NCBI GenBank assembly: GCA_946184165.1
Contig: CAMHEN010000005.1
Span: 1-49,282 of the forward strand
Direction: 5' to 3'
Length of the DNA stretch: 49,282 nucleotides
From: an uncultured Clostridia bacterium
Lineage (GTDB): Bacteria; Bacillota; Clostridia; Oscillospirales; Oscillospiraceae
Shown here: positions 23,739 through 32,461 of the stretch, in pieces
Position numbering within the stretch: the stretch's first letter is position 1
How the letters are laid out: every line of letters starts with the position of its first letter
Notes under the pieces: generated by a model
Databases searched by the model: none
What the model saw: the letters and a program-made list of their open reading frames with translations, nothing else
What the model was told of the DNA's origin: nothing
Position numbers and translations under genes: made by a program

Positions 23739-25598
23739 TCAGGCGACCGCCGTAAAGTCGAAGCCGCGCTCAAGGGCATAGCTCTGGGCATAGCTCTCTT
23801 CCGCGCCGAAGATCATCAGTTTCGTCCTGTCGCCAAAGGCGTCCTGCGCAATCTCCGTTGTACCCGCCGGGATATAGATGCAGGCGAGATTCGGGCAATC
23901 CGCAAAGGCGCACGCCCCGATCACCGCCGTGCTCTCCGACAGCTTCACGCCCGCGAACGCGCCGCCGGAGAAGGCCTCCTCGCCGATCTCCGTAAGGCCG
24001 GAGGGCAGGACAAGGTCGTACCAGTACACCGTCAGTACAGCTTCCTCGGAATAGACTGCGCCCGCGAGGTTTGAAACCTCGCAGCGGTAGAGACGGCCGG
24101 TATCGGCCTGCGTCGGGGTAAGCGTCAACGTACTCGTGTCAGCGTCGGGAACACTCTCCCACTCGTCCGCTTCGCCCGTGCGGGTCTGCCATGAAAACTG
24201 CAGGTCGCCGCCGCTCGCTTCCGCCGTGAAGCGCGCTTCTTCGCCGGCGAAGACGGAAGTGTCCGTCGGATGCGCGGCGATTTCAGGAGCGTAATCGAAG
24301 GTCGGCAGGGCATAGGCCGCGGCAAAGCTCGGATCATTGGCATATCGGTCCCCCAGCTCGGATACATTGCCGACCTTGTGCTCACTAAGCCAGGTCTCGC
24401 TCCCCTTGAGGAAATAGCGATAGTTCTCCGGCGGGGAATAATCATGGTCCCAGGTCGCGTCCAGGCAATAATACCGGCTTCCCATCTTCACGATGTTCCA
24501 GGCGTGGTGCATCGCAGAGGAGGTGATGATACGGGTGTCGATGCCGGAGGCGAGACAGAGGCGATAGAATGCGGCGGAGTACCCCTGGCAGACCGCCGCG
24601 TTCCGGACCAGCGCTCCATAGGCGGTATAGGAAATATCCGTGCCGCCCGTATATACGACATGTTCGCACAGATAGCGGTAGATCGAGAGGACCTTTTCAT
24701 AGTCGCTCTTTCCCTCGAGCGAGAGGCTCGTCAGGATATCGGCCGCGACCTCGTCAAGCTCCGCCTCCTGATCGGCATTGACGTAATGGTTCAGCGTAAA
24801 AATGAATTTGCAGTAGTTCTTGTCGTCTGTGGCGCCGATGGCGCCCTTCGCATTGTATCCGCCGAATTCATAGCGGAGATAGTCTCCCTCCGTGGGGTTG
24901 CCGGTATGGGCAAAGGCAATGCTGACGAGCTCGCTGCACAGTGCTTTCCACATGGCCTCACCCGGCTCTTCTTCGGTGACGAGATAGATGATCGCCTGGT
25001 CCTCATACTCCTTGATCTGTGCCCGGAGTTCCAGGCCGGCTGCCTCCGTTGTGGTATTGAATATGCCGCTTTCTCTCCGGAATTTGGCGTCTGAGTCATC
25101 AGCGCCGCCCTCCATCATCTCGATCAGATCCCGGATATCCGCCGCAAGCTCCTCTTCGCTCTCGGACGGCGTCGGGAGATCCGCCTCGGTGATGACGTCC
25201 TCATAGATGGGATCGATGTAGGAATAGCTGAAGGTATACACCTCGTACCGCAGTTTCGGCTGCAGCGTCAGAAACTGTTCTGTGTTTCCCTCTTCTGCGC
25301 TGAAGTGTTCCTCCAGATCCGCGTAATGCCCGCTCTCATCATGAAAGCGGTAGGTATATTCTCCGGGCCGGAGGAGATAGACGCCGGGCTGTGCCGTGCC
25401 GCTGTCCGGGTCCGAAGCGATTGGCAGCGCGGCGCCGTGGCTGTCGAGAATCGTGAGACAGGCAAGAAGCTCCTCCCTGTCCGTCAGGAAGCGGACCGTG
25501 ACCGTGTCCCCCTCCTCCGCATGCGCCGCCGGGGCCAGGAGCAGGCACAGCAGCGCACACAGCAGCGCACACAGCGTCCCGCAGGTTTTTGTTGTCAT
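23739..25598 (-). CDS. secreted transglutaminase-like protein with Ig-like and LRR C-terminal modules
   Basis: Exported protein of 619 residues. The signal peptide covers about residues 1-27 (cleavage near AAHA-EEG). The N-terminal 200 residues are not recognised. A transglutaminase/protease-like core follows, with catalytic Cys337 (AAVCQGYS), His365 (MHHAWN) and Asp380 (CLDATWD), as in the bacterial surface proteases of this superfamily. An Ig-like domain is at about 435-525 (AEASGGDLQFSWQ, then GRLYRCEVSNLAG). The last 90 residues form a BspA-type leucine-rich segment that matches the end of the large protein at 42199-46629. The ATG at 25598 follows AGGAG. No sortase or anchoring motif was seen, so retention on the cell is unclear. 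Confidence 0.88.
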   Translation of the reverse strand: MTTKTCGTLCALLCALLCLLLAPAAHAEEGDTVTVRFLTDREELLACLTILDSHGAALPIASDPDSGTAQPGVYLLRPGEYTYRFHDESGHYADLEEHFSAEEGNTEQFLTLQPKLRYEVYTFSYSYIDPIYEDVITEADLPTPSESEEELAADIRDLIEMMEGGADDSDAKFRRESGIFNTTTEAAGLELRAQIKEYEDQAIIYLVTEEEPGEAMWKALCSELVSIAFAHTGNPTEGDYLRYEFGGYNAKGAIGATDDKNYCKFIFTLNHYVNADQEAELDEVAADILTSLSLEGKSDYEKVLSIYRYLCEHVVYTGGTDISYTAYGALVRNAAVCQGYSAAFYRLCLASGIDTRIITSSAMHHAWNIVKMGSRYYCLDATWDHDYSPPENYRYFLKGSETWLSEHKVGNVSELGDRYANDPSFAAAYALPTFDYAPEIAAHPTDTSVFAGEEARFTAEASGGDLQFSWQTRTGEADEWESVPDADTSTLTLTPTQADTGRLYRCEVSNLAGAVYSEEAVLTVYWYDLVLPSGLTEIGEEAFSGGAFAGVKLSESTAVIGACAFADCPNLACIYIPAGTTEIAQDAFGDRTKLMIFGAEESYAQSYALERGFDFTAVA

Positions 25599-25654
25599 GC
25601 TCTTTCTCCTCTCCCTGTCCCGGGTTTTTGATCTTTCTTTTGGTGTGATTCCGA

Positions 25655-25683
25655 ATGGTAACACAAAAATATGAACAATACAA
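25655..25683 (-). promoter_or_regulatory. possible promoter of the transglutaminase-like gene
   Basis: On the minus strand TTGTAT (25683-25678) stands 17 nt before TACCAT (25660-25655), with TG in the extended -10 position. Both boxes are imperfect. The leader would be about 50 nt. Confidence 0.4.
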
Positions 25684-25701
25684 GCGCGCCGGATATTTCC
25701 G

Positions 25702-26265
25702 TCACGTTTCGCCGTCCGGGTCCCAGGGGAGCGTCACGAAGGTCGCCTCATGGCCCATGGCCGGCAGCAGCTTCTCCAGCAGATCCTCCGTCCTGATCCG
25801 GAGCGAGGAGGTATTGATGCAGGGGTGCATGCCGATAAAGGGTTTTGCGAGCAGGTCCCGGTCGATGAGAAGGCGGGCTTTCTTCTCCCTGTCGTTCATA
25901 AGCCCCAGCACGCTCACGGAGCCGGGCGTGATGTCGAGGACCTGCAGCATCTGCTCCGCGCTCGCAAAGGAAAGCCTCGCAGAGCCGATCTGTTTGGACA
26001 GGAGCTTCGTCTTGAAGGGCTTCTCCCCGGGCATGAGCAGCAGCCACAGCTCCGTCATCTGCCGGTTTGTGAGGAAGAGGTTTTTGCAGATCTCGCAGCC
26101 GAGAAGCTGTTCGATCGCATGGCAGGCCTCGATGGTGTCCGCATGCTCGTGATCGGCGCGGGCGTATTCCACCCCGAGAGAATCGAGCAGGTCATAGCAG
26201 CGCTCCTCCTTGGGGATGCGCTTGTCGTCGGGTCTTCCGACATGGAGGACAGGGTCAATGTTCAT
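25702..26265 (-). CDS. YbaK/ProX-type aminoacyl-tRNA deacylase
   Basis: Protein of 187 residues of the prolyl-tRNA-synthetase-associated (YbaK/ProX/PrdX) family, which hydrolyses mischarged tRNA such as Ala-tRNA(Pro). Visible family features are CKNLFLTNR near residue 73, KTKLLSKQIGSARLSFAS, TPGSVSVLGLMND and HPCINTSSLRI near the end. It is cytoplasmic. The start at 26265 follows GAGGGAAG; an open frame to 26433 overlaps the dipeptidase gene and is rejected. It is the last gene of the glycosyltransferase-dipeptidase operon, 26 nt after the previous stop. The exact tRNA substrate is inferred from the family. Confidence 0.92.
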   Translation of the reverse strand: MNIDPVLHVGRPDDKRIPKEERCYDLLDSLGVEYARADHEHADTIEACHAIEQLLGCEICKNLFLTNRQMTELWLLLMPGEKPFKTKLLSKQIGSARLSFASAEQMLQVLDITPGSVSVLGLMNDREKKARLLIDRDLLAKPFIGMHPCINTSSLRIRTEDLLEKLLPAMGHEATFVTLPWDPDGET

Positions 26266-26291
26266 GTCTCTTCCCTCTGTTTCAATCAGGT

Positions 26292-27263
26292 TTATGCTTC
26301 CCGCATCACGTCGGAGAAGAAGCGCAGGGCGTTGCCCCGGCAGATTTTCTCCGCATTCCCCGTTCCGAAGCGGTCGGCGATCTGATCCCGCAGGCGGACA
26401 AGGCCGCAGTAATCTCCCATCTCCAGGGTGCACTCGATCCCGTCAAAGTCGGAGCCGAGCGCAACGCTCTCGATCCCCGCCCGATCCGCGATATAGGCCA
26501 TATGGCGGAGGATATCCTCATTTGCGGTATGCGTATCGCCATTGAGAAAGCGCGAATAAAAGTTTACGCCGCACACGCCGCCCGCGTCACCCAGGGCGCG
26601 GAACTGCCGGTCCGTGAGATTGCGGCTGTGGTCGCAGAGCGCACGGGCGCAGGAGTGGGAAGCCAGAAACGGTTTTCTGCTCTCGCGTACCACGTCCCAG
26701 AAGCCCCCCTCCGACAGGTGGGACACATCGACCGCCATGCCGAGGCGCTCCATCTCCGCCAGCACCTCAAACCCGAAGGACTTGAGGCCGAGGCTGTGGA
26801 GAGCCGGGTCCCCGGAATTGGGATAGCCGATGCAGTTTTCATAGTTCCAGGTGAGGGTGATGAGACGTACGCCGAGCGTATACATCTGCTGCAGGCGCTC
26901 GATCTTGCCGTCGATGCAGGCGCCGTCCTCCACCGTGAGCAGCGCCGAGACCACGCCCGCCTCCCGGTTTTCCCGGATCTGCGACATGGTCCGTGCCGGG
27001 GCGAGGCGGCCGGGATATGCCTTCGTCTCCCGGTCAAAGATCGAAGCCAGCCGGAGAAAAAACTCCCAGGGCGTCTCGAGCACGTGAAACTGCCGGGCAC
27101 AGTCATGAGACGGAATGAACGCCGCGAAGCACTGGAGCATCGCCTCTCCCCGCCCGAGCTTGTCAAGGCTGATGTGTCCCGGCGCGTTTTCCAGCGTACA
27201 CGCCGCCTGCTGCAGGGTCAGAAGCGTATCACAGTGCAGATCCACAAAACAGGGTTTATTCAT
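26292..27263 (-). CDS. membrane dipeptidase-like metallopeptidase (family M19)
   Basis: Renal-dipeptidase-type zinc peptidase of 323 residues. The metal ligands appear as HCD in FVDLHCDTLL (about residues 8-17), the bridging Glu in LLTVEDGA, the His in VDVSHLSEGG and the His in LASHSCARAL, followed by GSDFDGIE with the final Asp. There is no signal peptide, so it is cytoplasmic, where such enzymes cut dipeptides, including D-amino-acid-containing ones. GGAGG precedes the ATG at 27263, which lies inside the end of the upstream gene (8-nt overlap). A role in recycling wall or dietary peptides is inferred. Confidence 0.94.
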   Translation of the reverse strand: MNKPCFVDLHCDTLLTLQQAACTLENAPGHISLDKLGRGEAMLQCFAAFIPSHDCARQFHVLETPWEFFLRLASIFDRETKAYPGRLAPARTMSQIRENREAGVVSALLTVEDGACIDGKIERLQQMYTLGVRLITLTWNYENCIGYPNSGDPALHSLGLKSFGFEVLAEMERLGMAVDVSHLSEGGFWDVVRESRKPFLASHSCARALCDHSRNLTDRQFRALGDAGGVCGVNFYSRFLNGDTHTANEDILRHMAYIADRAGIESVALGSDFDGIECTLEMGDYCGLVRLRDQIADRFGTGNAEKICRGNALRFFSDVMREA

Positions 27264-27849
27264 GCGGCTCCTCCGTTTTTCCGATTTCCGCCGGCATGGG
27301 CTGCCCCGCATCCAGAAGCGGCAGATACCAGCTCTCGTAATACCAGGGTCTTTCATCCTCGCCGCCCGGCCAGCGATCCCCCCAGGGGCGCAGATAGATC
27401 ACATAGTGAAAACCGCCTTTTCCGACAGCCTTGTACTGTCCCTCGATCGAGACGAGCGTGCCGCATTCGTCCCCGCTCTCCATGAGCGTCCAGTCGGATT
27501 TCGCGAGCTCGCGGTCGAGAAAGCTGCCTGACAGGCAGCGAAGCTCTCCCTCGTCCTCCGCAAGGACCGCCTCAGCCAGGCGCGTCTCCTTCGGCAGATC
27601 CTCATCCCACAGGATAAGGCGCAGTCCGCCCTCGCCGTCCCGGTCGATCTCCGCGCAGCAGTCCCAAAAATACCCATACATCTTGGACCAGTCTCCGCTG
27701 CAGCGATCCATTTTCCACCAGCCGTACCAGTCCCGCGGGAGCTCCCCGTCCTGAGCGGGGAGCGCAGCGGCGCAGGCGCTTCCCGCTGTGAGCAGAATGA
27801 GCGCGAGGAGAGAAAGCAAACAGGCGGCAGTTTTTTTGACGCGGCGCAT
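27256..27849 (-). CDS. secreted hypothetical protein
   Basis: Exported protein of 197 residues. The signal peptide covers about residues 1-29 (LLSLLALILLTAGSACA-AAL). The mature part is rich in Trp, Cys and acidic residues and begins with DWYGWWKMDRCSGDWSKM and YFWDCCAEI; it reads like a small beta-barrel secreted protein found in Clostridia, but I cannot name a family. A GTG three codons earlier is open, but GGGAGG stands at correct distance from the ATG at 27849. It overlaps the dipeptidase gene by 8 nt and follows the glycosyltransferase gene by 21 nt, so it is co-transcribed. The function is unknown. Confidence 0.8.
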   Translation of the reverse strand: MRRVKKTAACLLSLLALILLTAGSACAAALPAQDGELPRDWYGWWKMDRCSGDWSKMYGYFWDCCAEIDRDGEGGLRLILWDEDLPKETRLAEAVLAEDEGELRCLSGSFLDRELAKSDWTLMESGDECGTLVSIEGQYKAVGKGGFHYVIYLRPWGDRWPGGEDERPWYYESWYLPLLDAGQPMPAEIGKTEEPHE

Positions 27850-27870
27850 CTGAAACACCTCCCCGGCAGT

Positions 27871-29379
27871 TCAGCCCAGTCTGACTACGATCATATCGTC
27901 GATCCTTCGAATGGAGCCGTCATAGGGATACTCCGCCATGGCAAGGACCCGTGGGTCCTCCTCCAGCGCTTGCGTTGTCTCCTCGTCCGCGAAGGGGATA
28001 TCCAGGCCGAGGTAGAAACGGATCAGATTTTCGCGGGAATAGATGTTGACAAGATCCCGGTTCACGCCCATGAAGAGCTCCGTGTCCATCTCGGGGAAGC
28101 TATGCAGGAGATTTTCCTGCCGTCCCACGAGGGCCAGGGAGGTATTTTCGTCAAAGCCCTCCGTGTTCATGACACGGGTCGTGAGCACGGTATAAAAGGC
28201 GAGGGCGTTTTCGGTCTGGAGCTGCATTTTCAGATAGCACATATTGGCAAAATATACATTGCCGACCGTGACGAGCGCGAGGGCCAACGCCAGCAGCCCC
28301 TCGGCCATATGCGCAGGCTTCCTGATCCGCTGCGCCGCCATGCCCATGAGCAGGTACACGCACACGAAGCTGTACAGAACCAGCGTGTGGATAGATTCCC
28401 GGGACATGATGAGAAACATGCAGCAGATGCTCAGCGGCAGAAGGAGTATCAGTACCAATGTAAGGGCCGTATGCAGCGGGCTCTTCTTCCGGAAGGAAAT
28501 CCAGAGAAGCGACGCGAGTGTCAGAACCCCCAGGGCAATATGGAGCCAGCGCAGAGGTTCCGATGTGATAAGATAGAAATTGCGGAATGAAAAGATGTAC
28601 CAAAAGGCGTCGTAGGCCATGCGGATCCTGCGCGGAAGGGTCACGGCGCCGTTTACATTCTGCACCACATAGTCGTTGAATTCGGCGCCCGTCAGGCGAA
28701 AGACAAGCTGCGTCACGCCGTAATAGAGCGCCACCGACAGAAGCAGCGCCCCCAGCGCTTTCACCCCGAAGCGGATGATCCCGGAGACAGAGCGCTCCGC
28801 GTCGAGGGCATCCCGGATCATCACCAGCACAAGCAGACTTGCCGCGAGTGCAATATACGCCTGATAGATTCCCAGCGCCAGCACGAGCAGCGCAATGCTC
28901 AGGCAGAAGCGCACTGTGCCTCCCCTGTGCAGCAAAAACACCGCGAACGTGGCGAGGAAGAAAGACCAGGCATAGGGCGCGGCTGTGAACATGAAGCAGA
29001 AATTCCCTGTGAGTGACGGGAAGCTCACGACCACGGCGGGCAGCAGGATGCGTAGGGCCCCGCCGCGGATATCCAGCGTTTCCAGCATCAGGCAGGCCGC
29101 CGCCGCGATCAGCACGAGACTCACGATCCCGTAGATCCAGGGCATGGACCAGTCCGGGAACAGGACCTTCACGAGCTCCAGGCCCCAGCGGCCCGAGGTC
29201 ACCGTCGCCCCCTTTCCGAAGAGCGACTCGATCTCATCGTGGTTGAGGAGCTTGTTTGTGAAGGCATATCCGTGGGCGCAGAGCCCCGCGATCAGCGCCG
29301 CGAAAAAGGGCGCGCGGTATTTCCGCCCCAGGACGGCGGCCCCGGCGCGGAGATTCCGATATGCGTCGTCAGCTGTCAT
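27871..29379 (-). CDS. polytopic glucosyltransferase-like protein (GtrII family)
   Basis: Integral membrane protein of 502 residues with about ten to twelve hydrophobic segments and a final soluble region of about 120 residues. The N-terminal part contains NKLLNHDEIESLF and TSGRWGLELVK, the pattern of GtrII-type proteins, with the catalytic-type Asp-Glu pair after the first membrane segment. GtrII enzymes move glucose from a lipid carrier to surface glycans on the outer face. The ATG shares a base with the stop of the upstream glycosyltransferase gene (TAATG), so both are translated together. The acceptor is unknown. Confidence 0.85.
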   Translation of the reverse strand: MTADDAYRNLRAGAAVLGRKYRAPFFAALIAGLCAHGYAFTNKLLNHDEIESLFGKGATVTSGRWGLELVKVLFPDWSMPWIYGIVSLVLIAAAACLMLETLDIRGGALRILLPAVVVSFPSLTGNFCFMFTAAPYAWSFFLATFAVFLLHRGGTVRFCLSIALLVLALGIYQAYIALAASLLVLVMIRDALDAERSVSGIIRFGVKALGALLLSVALYYGVTQLVFRLTGAEFNDYVVQNVNGAVTLPRRIRMAYDAFWYIFSFRNFYLITSEPLRWLHIALGVLTLASLLWISFRKKSPLHTALTLVLILLLPLSICCMFLIMSRESIHTLVLYSFVCVYLLMGMAAQRIRKPAHMAEGLLALALALVTVGNVYFANMCYLKMQLQTENALAFYTVLTTRVMNTEGFDENTSLALVGRQENLLHSFPEMDTELFMGVNRDLVNIYSRENLIRFYLGLDIPFADEETTQALEEDPRVLAMAEYPYDGSIRRIDDMIVVRLG

Positions 29380-30929
29380 TATCGAAGCTCAACCTTTCGA
29401 AAGAATGTAAAAAGTCCGTAGGCCGCGATGGGCAGGGCCAGCACGAGATAGGGCAGCGCGTACTGACTCTTGGCTTCAAAGAGCAGATGGTACAGCAGGC
29501 CCCCGAGCAGAATCAGCGGGAGCAGGCAGCGCAGCAGATCTTTTTTTCGCCACAGGCGGAGGATCCCGAACAGAAGCCCCAGGAAAGCAAACTGCTGGTA
29601 CTGGTTCATCAGGGCGAGGGTCCGCTTTGCCCCGCTGCCGCAGAGGAGATTATACAGGGCGCCCTTGCTGCTGTAGCTCGGAAAGACCTGGTTGATCCAG
29701 AGGGAGCCGCAGCTCGGTTCATTCCACTGGCTGCGGAGCTTTCCGGAGAAGAAGCTCAGGGTATATGCGCGGTGCGCCCGGAAATATCCGAGGCGCTCCG
29801 AGAGAAACTGCTTTGCGCTCTCCGCGGTCGCTTCCGCGTCATGCCCGCTGGATTCAAAGGCCGTGACCGTATGCTCCTCCCGGTACCAGCCGGGGGCGGC
29901 GTATCCATCGTCAAAGCCCATGGCCATCCAGGCGATCATGGGGATCCCATCGCCGTAGCGCACGCCGAGGCGGAGCTCATAAATCCTCTGCGGCAGGGAC
30001 GGAAGCGTGAGCACACAGGCCGCCGCGAGCAGAAAGCACAGCAGCGATTCACGTGAGGGCTGCCGCAGCAGCATCACGAGCCACACGCCGCCCACCGCCA
30101 CGCACACAATCAGAAGGTTCAGCTTCAGCGTGACGGCAAGCGTAAGAAAGGCGGCGCAGAGAAAGGCGTGCCTTCTCGCGCCCTTTTTCATATAAAGCAG
30201 GAACATCCAGACCGCCGCGGCGCCGCAGGCAAACGCGGGCACACTGCCGTAGAGATAGGGCAGCGTCAGGATCGGCGGAAGGCAGCAAAACAGGAGCAGG
30301 ATCAAAAGCTTCCGGATACGCTCGTTTTTAAAAAGCAGACCCGTGATCTCGATGAGCGCGTGGTACTCCAGCAGCAGCCACAGCAGATTGACCTCCTGCA
30401 GGGCGATCACCGCATAGCCCTCGGGCTCTCCCCGCAGGGCGATCCCGAACAGGCGGAAGAGTATCTCGGAATAGAGCACATAGCCGAGCTGGAAGGGAAA
30501 GCGGTAAAAATAACTTTCACTCAGAACGGCATAGTCCCCCAGCGCCGCACGCTGGGCGCCGTAGGTCACGAGGAAGGAATCGCTGTAGGTCGGGGCGCGC
30601 AGCTTGGTCGTTGCGATATAGGCGGTGCCGAAGAGGAAGGTCCAGATCAGAAGAGCGCGTTCCATGCGCGGGATGCGGATGCCGTCCCCGTGGAGGTAGA
30701 AAAGATAGCCCGCGGACAGCAGGATCGCGAGCACAATGATATTGACGAAGACATTATCTGCGTAAAAGTCTATATTCTCTCCGGAGACATTCTCCGTATT
30801 CAAAACGCTTGTCTCCCGGAAGGCCGCATATGTAAGCGCCAGGACAAAGGCGAACACGAGTATCAGCACGAGCGCCGCAGCCGTCTTTGAGACAAAGCCG
30901 GAGAATCTGTCCAATCGTCCGTTCTTCAC
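29379..30929 (-). CDS. polytopic glycosyltransferase (GT39/PMT-like, C-class)
   Basis: Integral membrane protein of 516 residues with about ten or more hydrophobic segments. After the first segment comes a loop with NIDFYADN, and after the third a loop with APTYSDSFLV, which may carry the acidic residues of GT-C glycosyltransferases. The frame starts at an ATG at 30950, but GGGAGG lies 6 nt before a GTG at 30929, and the ATG has no binding site, so the GTG start is preferred. It is the first gene of a five-gene operon and its end overlaps the GtrII-like gene. A lipid-linked sugar donor is expected from the family; the glycan is unknown. Confidence 0.8.
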   Translation of the reverse strand: MKNGRLDRFSGFVSKTAAALVLILVFAFVLALTYAAFRETSVLNTENVSGENIDFYADNVFVNIIVLAILLSAGYLFYLHGDGIRIPRMERALLIWTFLFGTAYIATTKLRAPTYSDSFLVTYGAQRAALGDYAVLSESYFYRFPFQLGYVLYSEILFRLFGIALRGEPEGYAVIALQEVNLLWLLLEYHALIEITGLLFKNERIRKLLILLLFCCLPPILTLPYLYGSVPAFACGAAAVWMFLLYMKKGARRHAFLCAAFLTLAVTLKLNLLIVCVAVGGVWLVMLLRQPSRESLLCFLLAAACVLTLPSLPQRIYELRLGVRYGDGIPMIAWMAMGFDDGYAAPGWYREEHTVTAFESSGHDAEATAESAKQFLSERLGYFRAHRAYTLSFFSGKLRSQWNEPSCGSLWINQVFPSYSSKGALYNLLCGSGAKRTLALMNQYQQFAFLGLLFGILRLWRKKDLLRCLLPLILLGGLLYHLLFEAKSQYALPYLVLALPIAAYGLFTFFRKVELR

Positions 30930-30972
30930 AGTCCGCCTCCCGCACCCCATAGGTATGATTTATGTAAAACTG

Positions 30973-31001
30973 ATTATATCGCATCTTTGGTCTTTTGTGA
31001 A
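30973..31001 (-). promoter_or_regulatory. promoter of the glycosyltransferase operon
   Basis: On the minus strand TTCACA (31001-30996, 5 of 6 consensus) is 17 nt from a perfect TATAAT (30978-30973). The leader is about 38 nt to the GTG at 30929. Confidence 0.75.
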
Positions 31002-31024
31002 TGGTTTTTTCGTCTTTTTACAAA

Positions 31025-31071
31025 ATGATCCCCCCGTCGTATGTGACAGGGGGGGGGAGTGAAAGGATCAT
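31025..31071 (-). terminator. terminator of the rsmI-GltS-like operon
   Basis: A run of six C (31030-31035) pairs with part of a run of nine G (31049-31057), extended by ATGATC/GATCAT arms, followed on the minus strand by a T-containing tail. The outer arm includes the TGA stop of the GltS-like gene, so folding may compete with translation of the last codons. Confidence 0.55.
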
Positions 31072-32450
31072 TTTTCCGATTTCCTTTTTCCGAAGCTGAT
31101 TTTCCGCAGCAGCAGCAACAGCACCGCAAGATAAGCGGCCGCGACGCCGCAGACCACGACGGCCATAAGGTCGGAGCGGGCGGCGAGACTCACCAGCACC
31201 AGTACCGGCGCGCCGAGGACGATTCCGACGCTGCTGCCGCTGACAAGGTTGTTGGCGGCGGGGGTCTTGAAGTCGTTGTCAATCTCGCGCAGCAGGAGGA
31301 TACCCGAGGAGATGGTGCCGGTCATCATGCCGTACATGGAGATAAGGCCCTCATAGTAGTAATCGGGATAGGCCCATCTGCATACGCGCTTGAGATGAAA
31401 CCAGGTGAACACGCCCCCGCAGACGGACATAAGAATAAAGTAAAACCAGAGTCCGCTCAAATCCTCGATATTGATGGAGGCGATACCCGCGACGATCATG
31501 ATGTCGAAGAAGAAACCGGAGATGCGGTTTAAGAGATAGTTGTTCTGATACTGCCGCTCGATCAGCCCGCTCTTTCTTCCCTTCTCGAGAAGGGCGCGCA
31601 GAAGGATCGCGACGGCGGAGCCGATGATAAAGTTAAAGCCCCAGAGGAGGGTATTGAGGGTTTTGGCGAGCCCCTCGGAGACGGCGGCAAGGCCGGAGGT
31701 GAGCCCCCGGGTGACAAGATAGGTGATGAGGTAGGTCATAAGGACCATGGCAAGCTGTACGGAGAGGCGGTCGACGGAGTCCGCCACAGGCAGCTCGTTC
31801 TTATCCTGGAAGAAACCTACGGAGAGGTCGTCATCCGAAAAGTGCTTCAATGGCTTCACGCTGCCGCGCTTTGCCAGCACGTTCAGCAAAATGACGCCCA
31901 CGATGCAGGCACAGAGATAGCCCGCCGCCGCAATGGCGAGACCGAAGCTGCGTCCGCCCGCAAAGCCGAGATTCTGATAGCTGGTGCCCACGTTGTTGGC
32001 CTGACCGGGTCCCTGGCCGAAGCCCATCGGCAGCAGCAGGCCGGAGGCCTTGAAAAGGCCCGGCATCAGGGTATAGCCGAGGGTGATGCTGATGAGAAGG
32101 CCGATCACGCCCTGGACCATATAGGTGCTCACGATGATGACGCCGGACTTTAGGGCCGCATAGTCGCTGTGGTTTGCCTCCCGGTTCGTCACGCGAAGGC
32201 TCATGGCGATAAAGCCCAGCGCAATGCCATGATAGACGAGGACCTCCATGATCTCCCCGTCAATGCGGATAAGGCCCGTATACTTGAGAATGAGCAGCAG
32301 AAAGCCGGCCATGACAGCCACAGGCATCATGGCGCTGCGGATCAATCTGACCTTGTTGCGCAGTATGTTGCTCACAAGGATTGCCCCGGCGATCAGGCCG
32401 AGCTGGATGACGATGTTCCATAGCGAGGCGTTCGCAGCTGAATAATCCAT
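31068..32450 (-). CDS. sodium/glutamate symporter-like carrier (GltS family)
   Basis: Polytopic carrier of 460 residues with about twelve hydrophobic segments. It has the architecture of GltS: two repeats each with a glycine-rich re-entrant loop, here PMGFGQGPGQANNVGTSYQN (about residues 141-160) and GMMTGTISSGILLLRE in the second half. The first loop has GQGPGQA where Gram-negative GltS has GHGTAAA, so substrate choice may differ from glutamate. It is the last gene of the rsmI operon, with GAGGAG at its start overlapping the stop of the acyltransferase gene. Na+ coupling is a family inference. Confidence 0.85.
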   Translation of the reverse strand: MDYSAANASLWNIVIQLGLIAGAILVSNILRNKVRLIRSAMMPVAVMAGFLLLILKYTGLIRIDGEIMEVLVYHGIALGFIAMSLRVTNREANHSDYAALKSGVIIVSTYMVQGVIGLLISITLGYTLMPGLFKASGLLLPMGFGQGPGQANNVGTSYQNLGFAGGRSFGLAIAAAGYLCACIVGVILLNVLAKRGSVKPLKHFSDDDLSVGFFQDKNELPVADSVDRLSVQLAMVLMTYLITYLVTRGLTSGLAAVSEGLAKTLNTLLWGFNFIIGSAVAILLRALLEKGRKSGLIERQYQNNYLLNRISGFFFDIMIVAGIASINIEDLSGLWFYFILMSVCGGVFTWFHLKRVCRWAYPDYYYEGLISMYGMMTGTISSGILLLREIDNDFKTPAANNLVSGSSVGIVLGAPVLVLVSLAARSDLMAVVVCGVAAAYLAVLLLLLRKISFGKRKSEK

Positions 32451-32461
32451 TGGTTTTCTCC

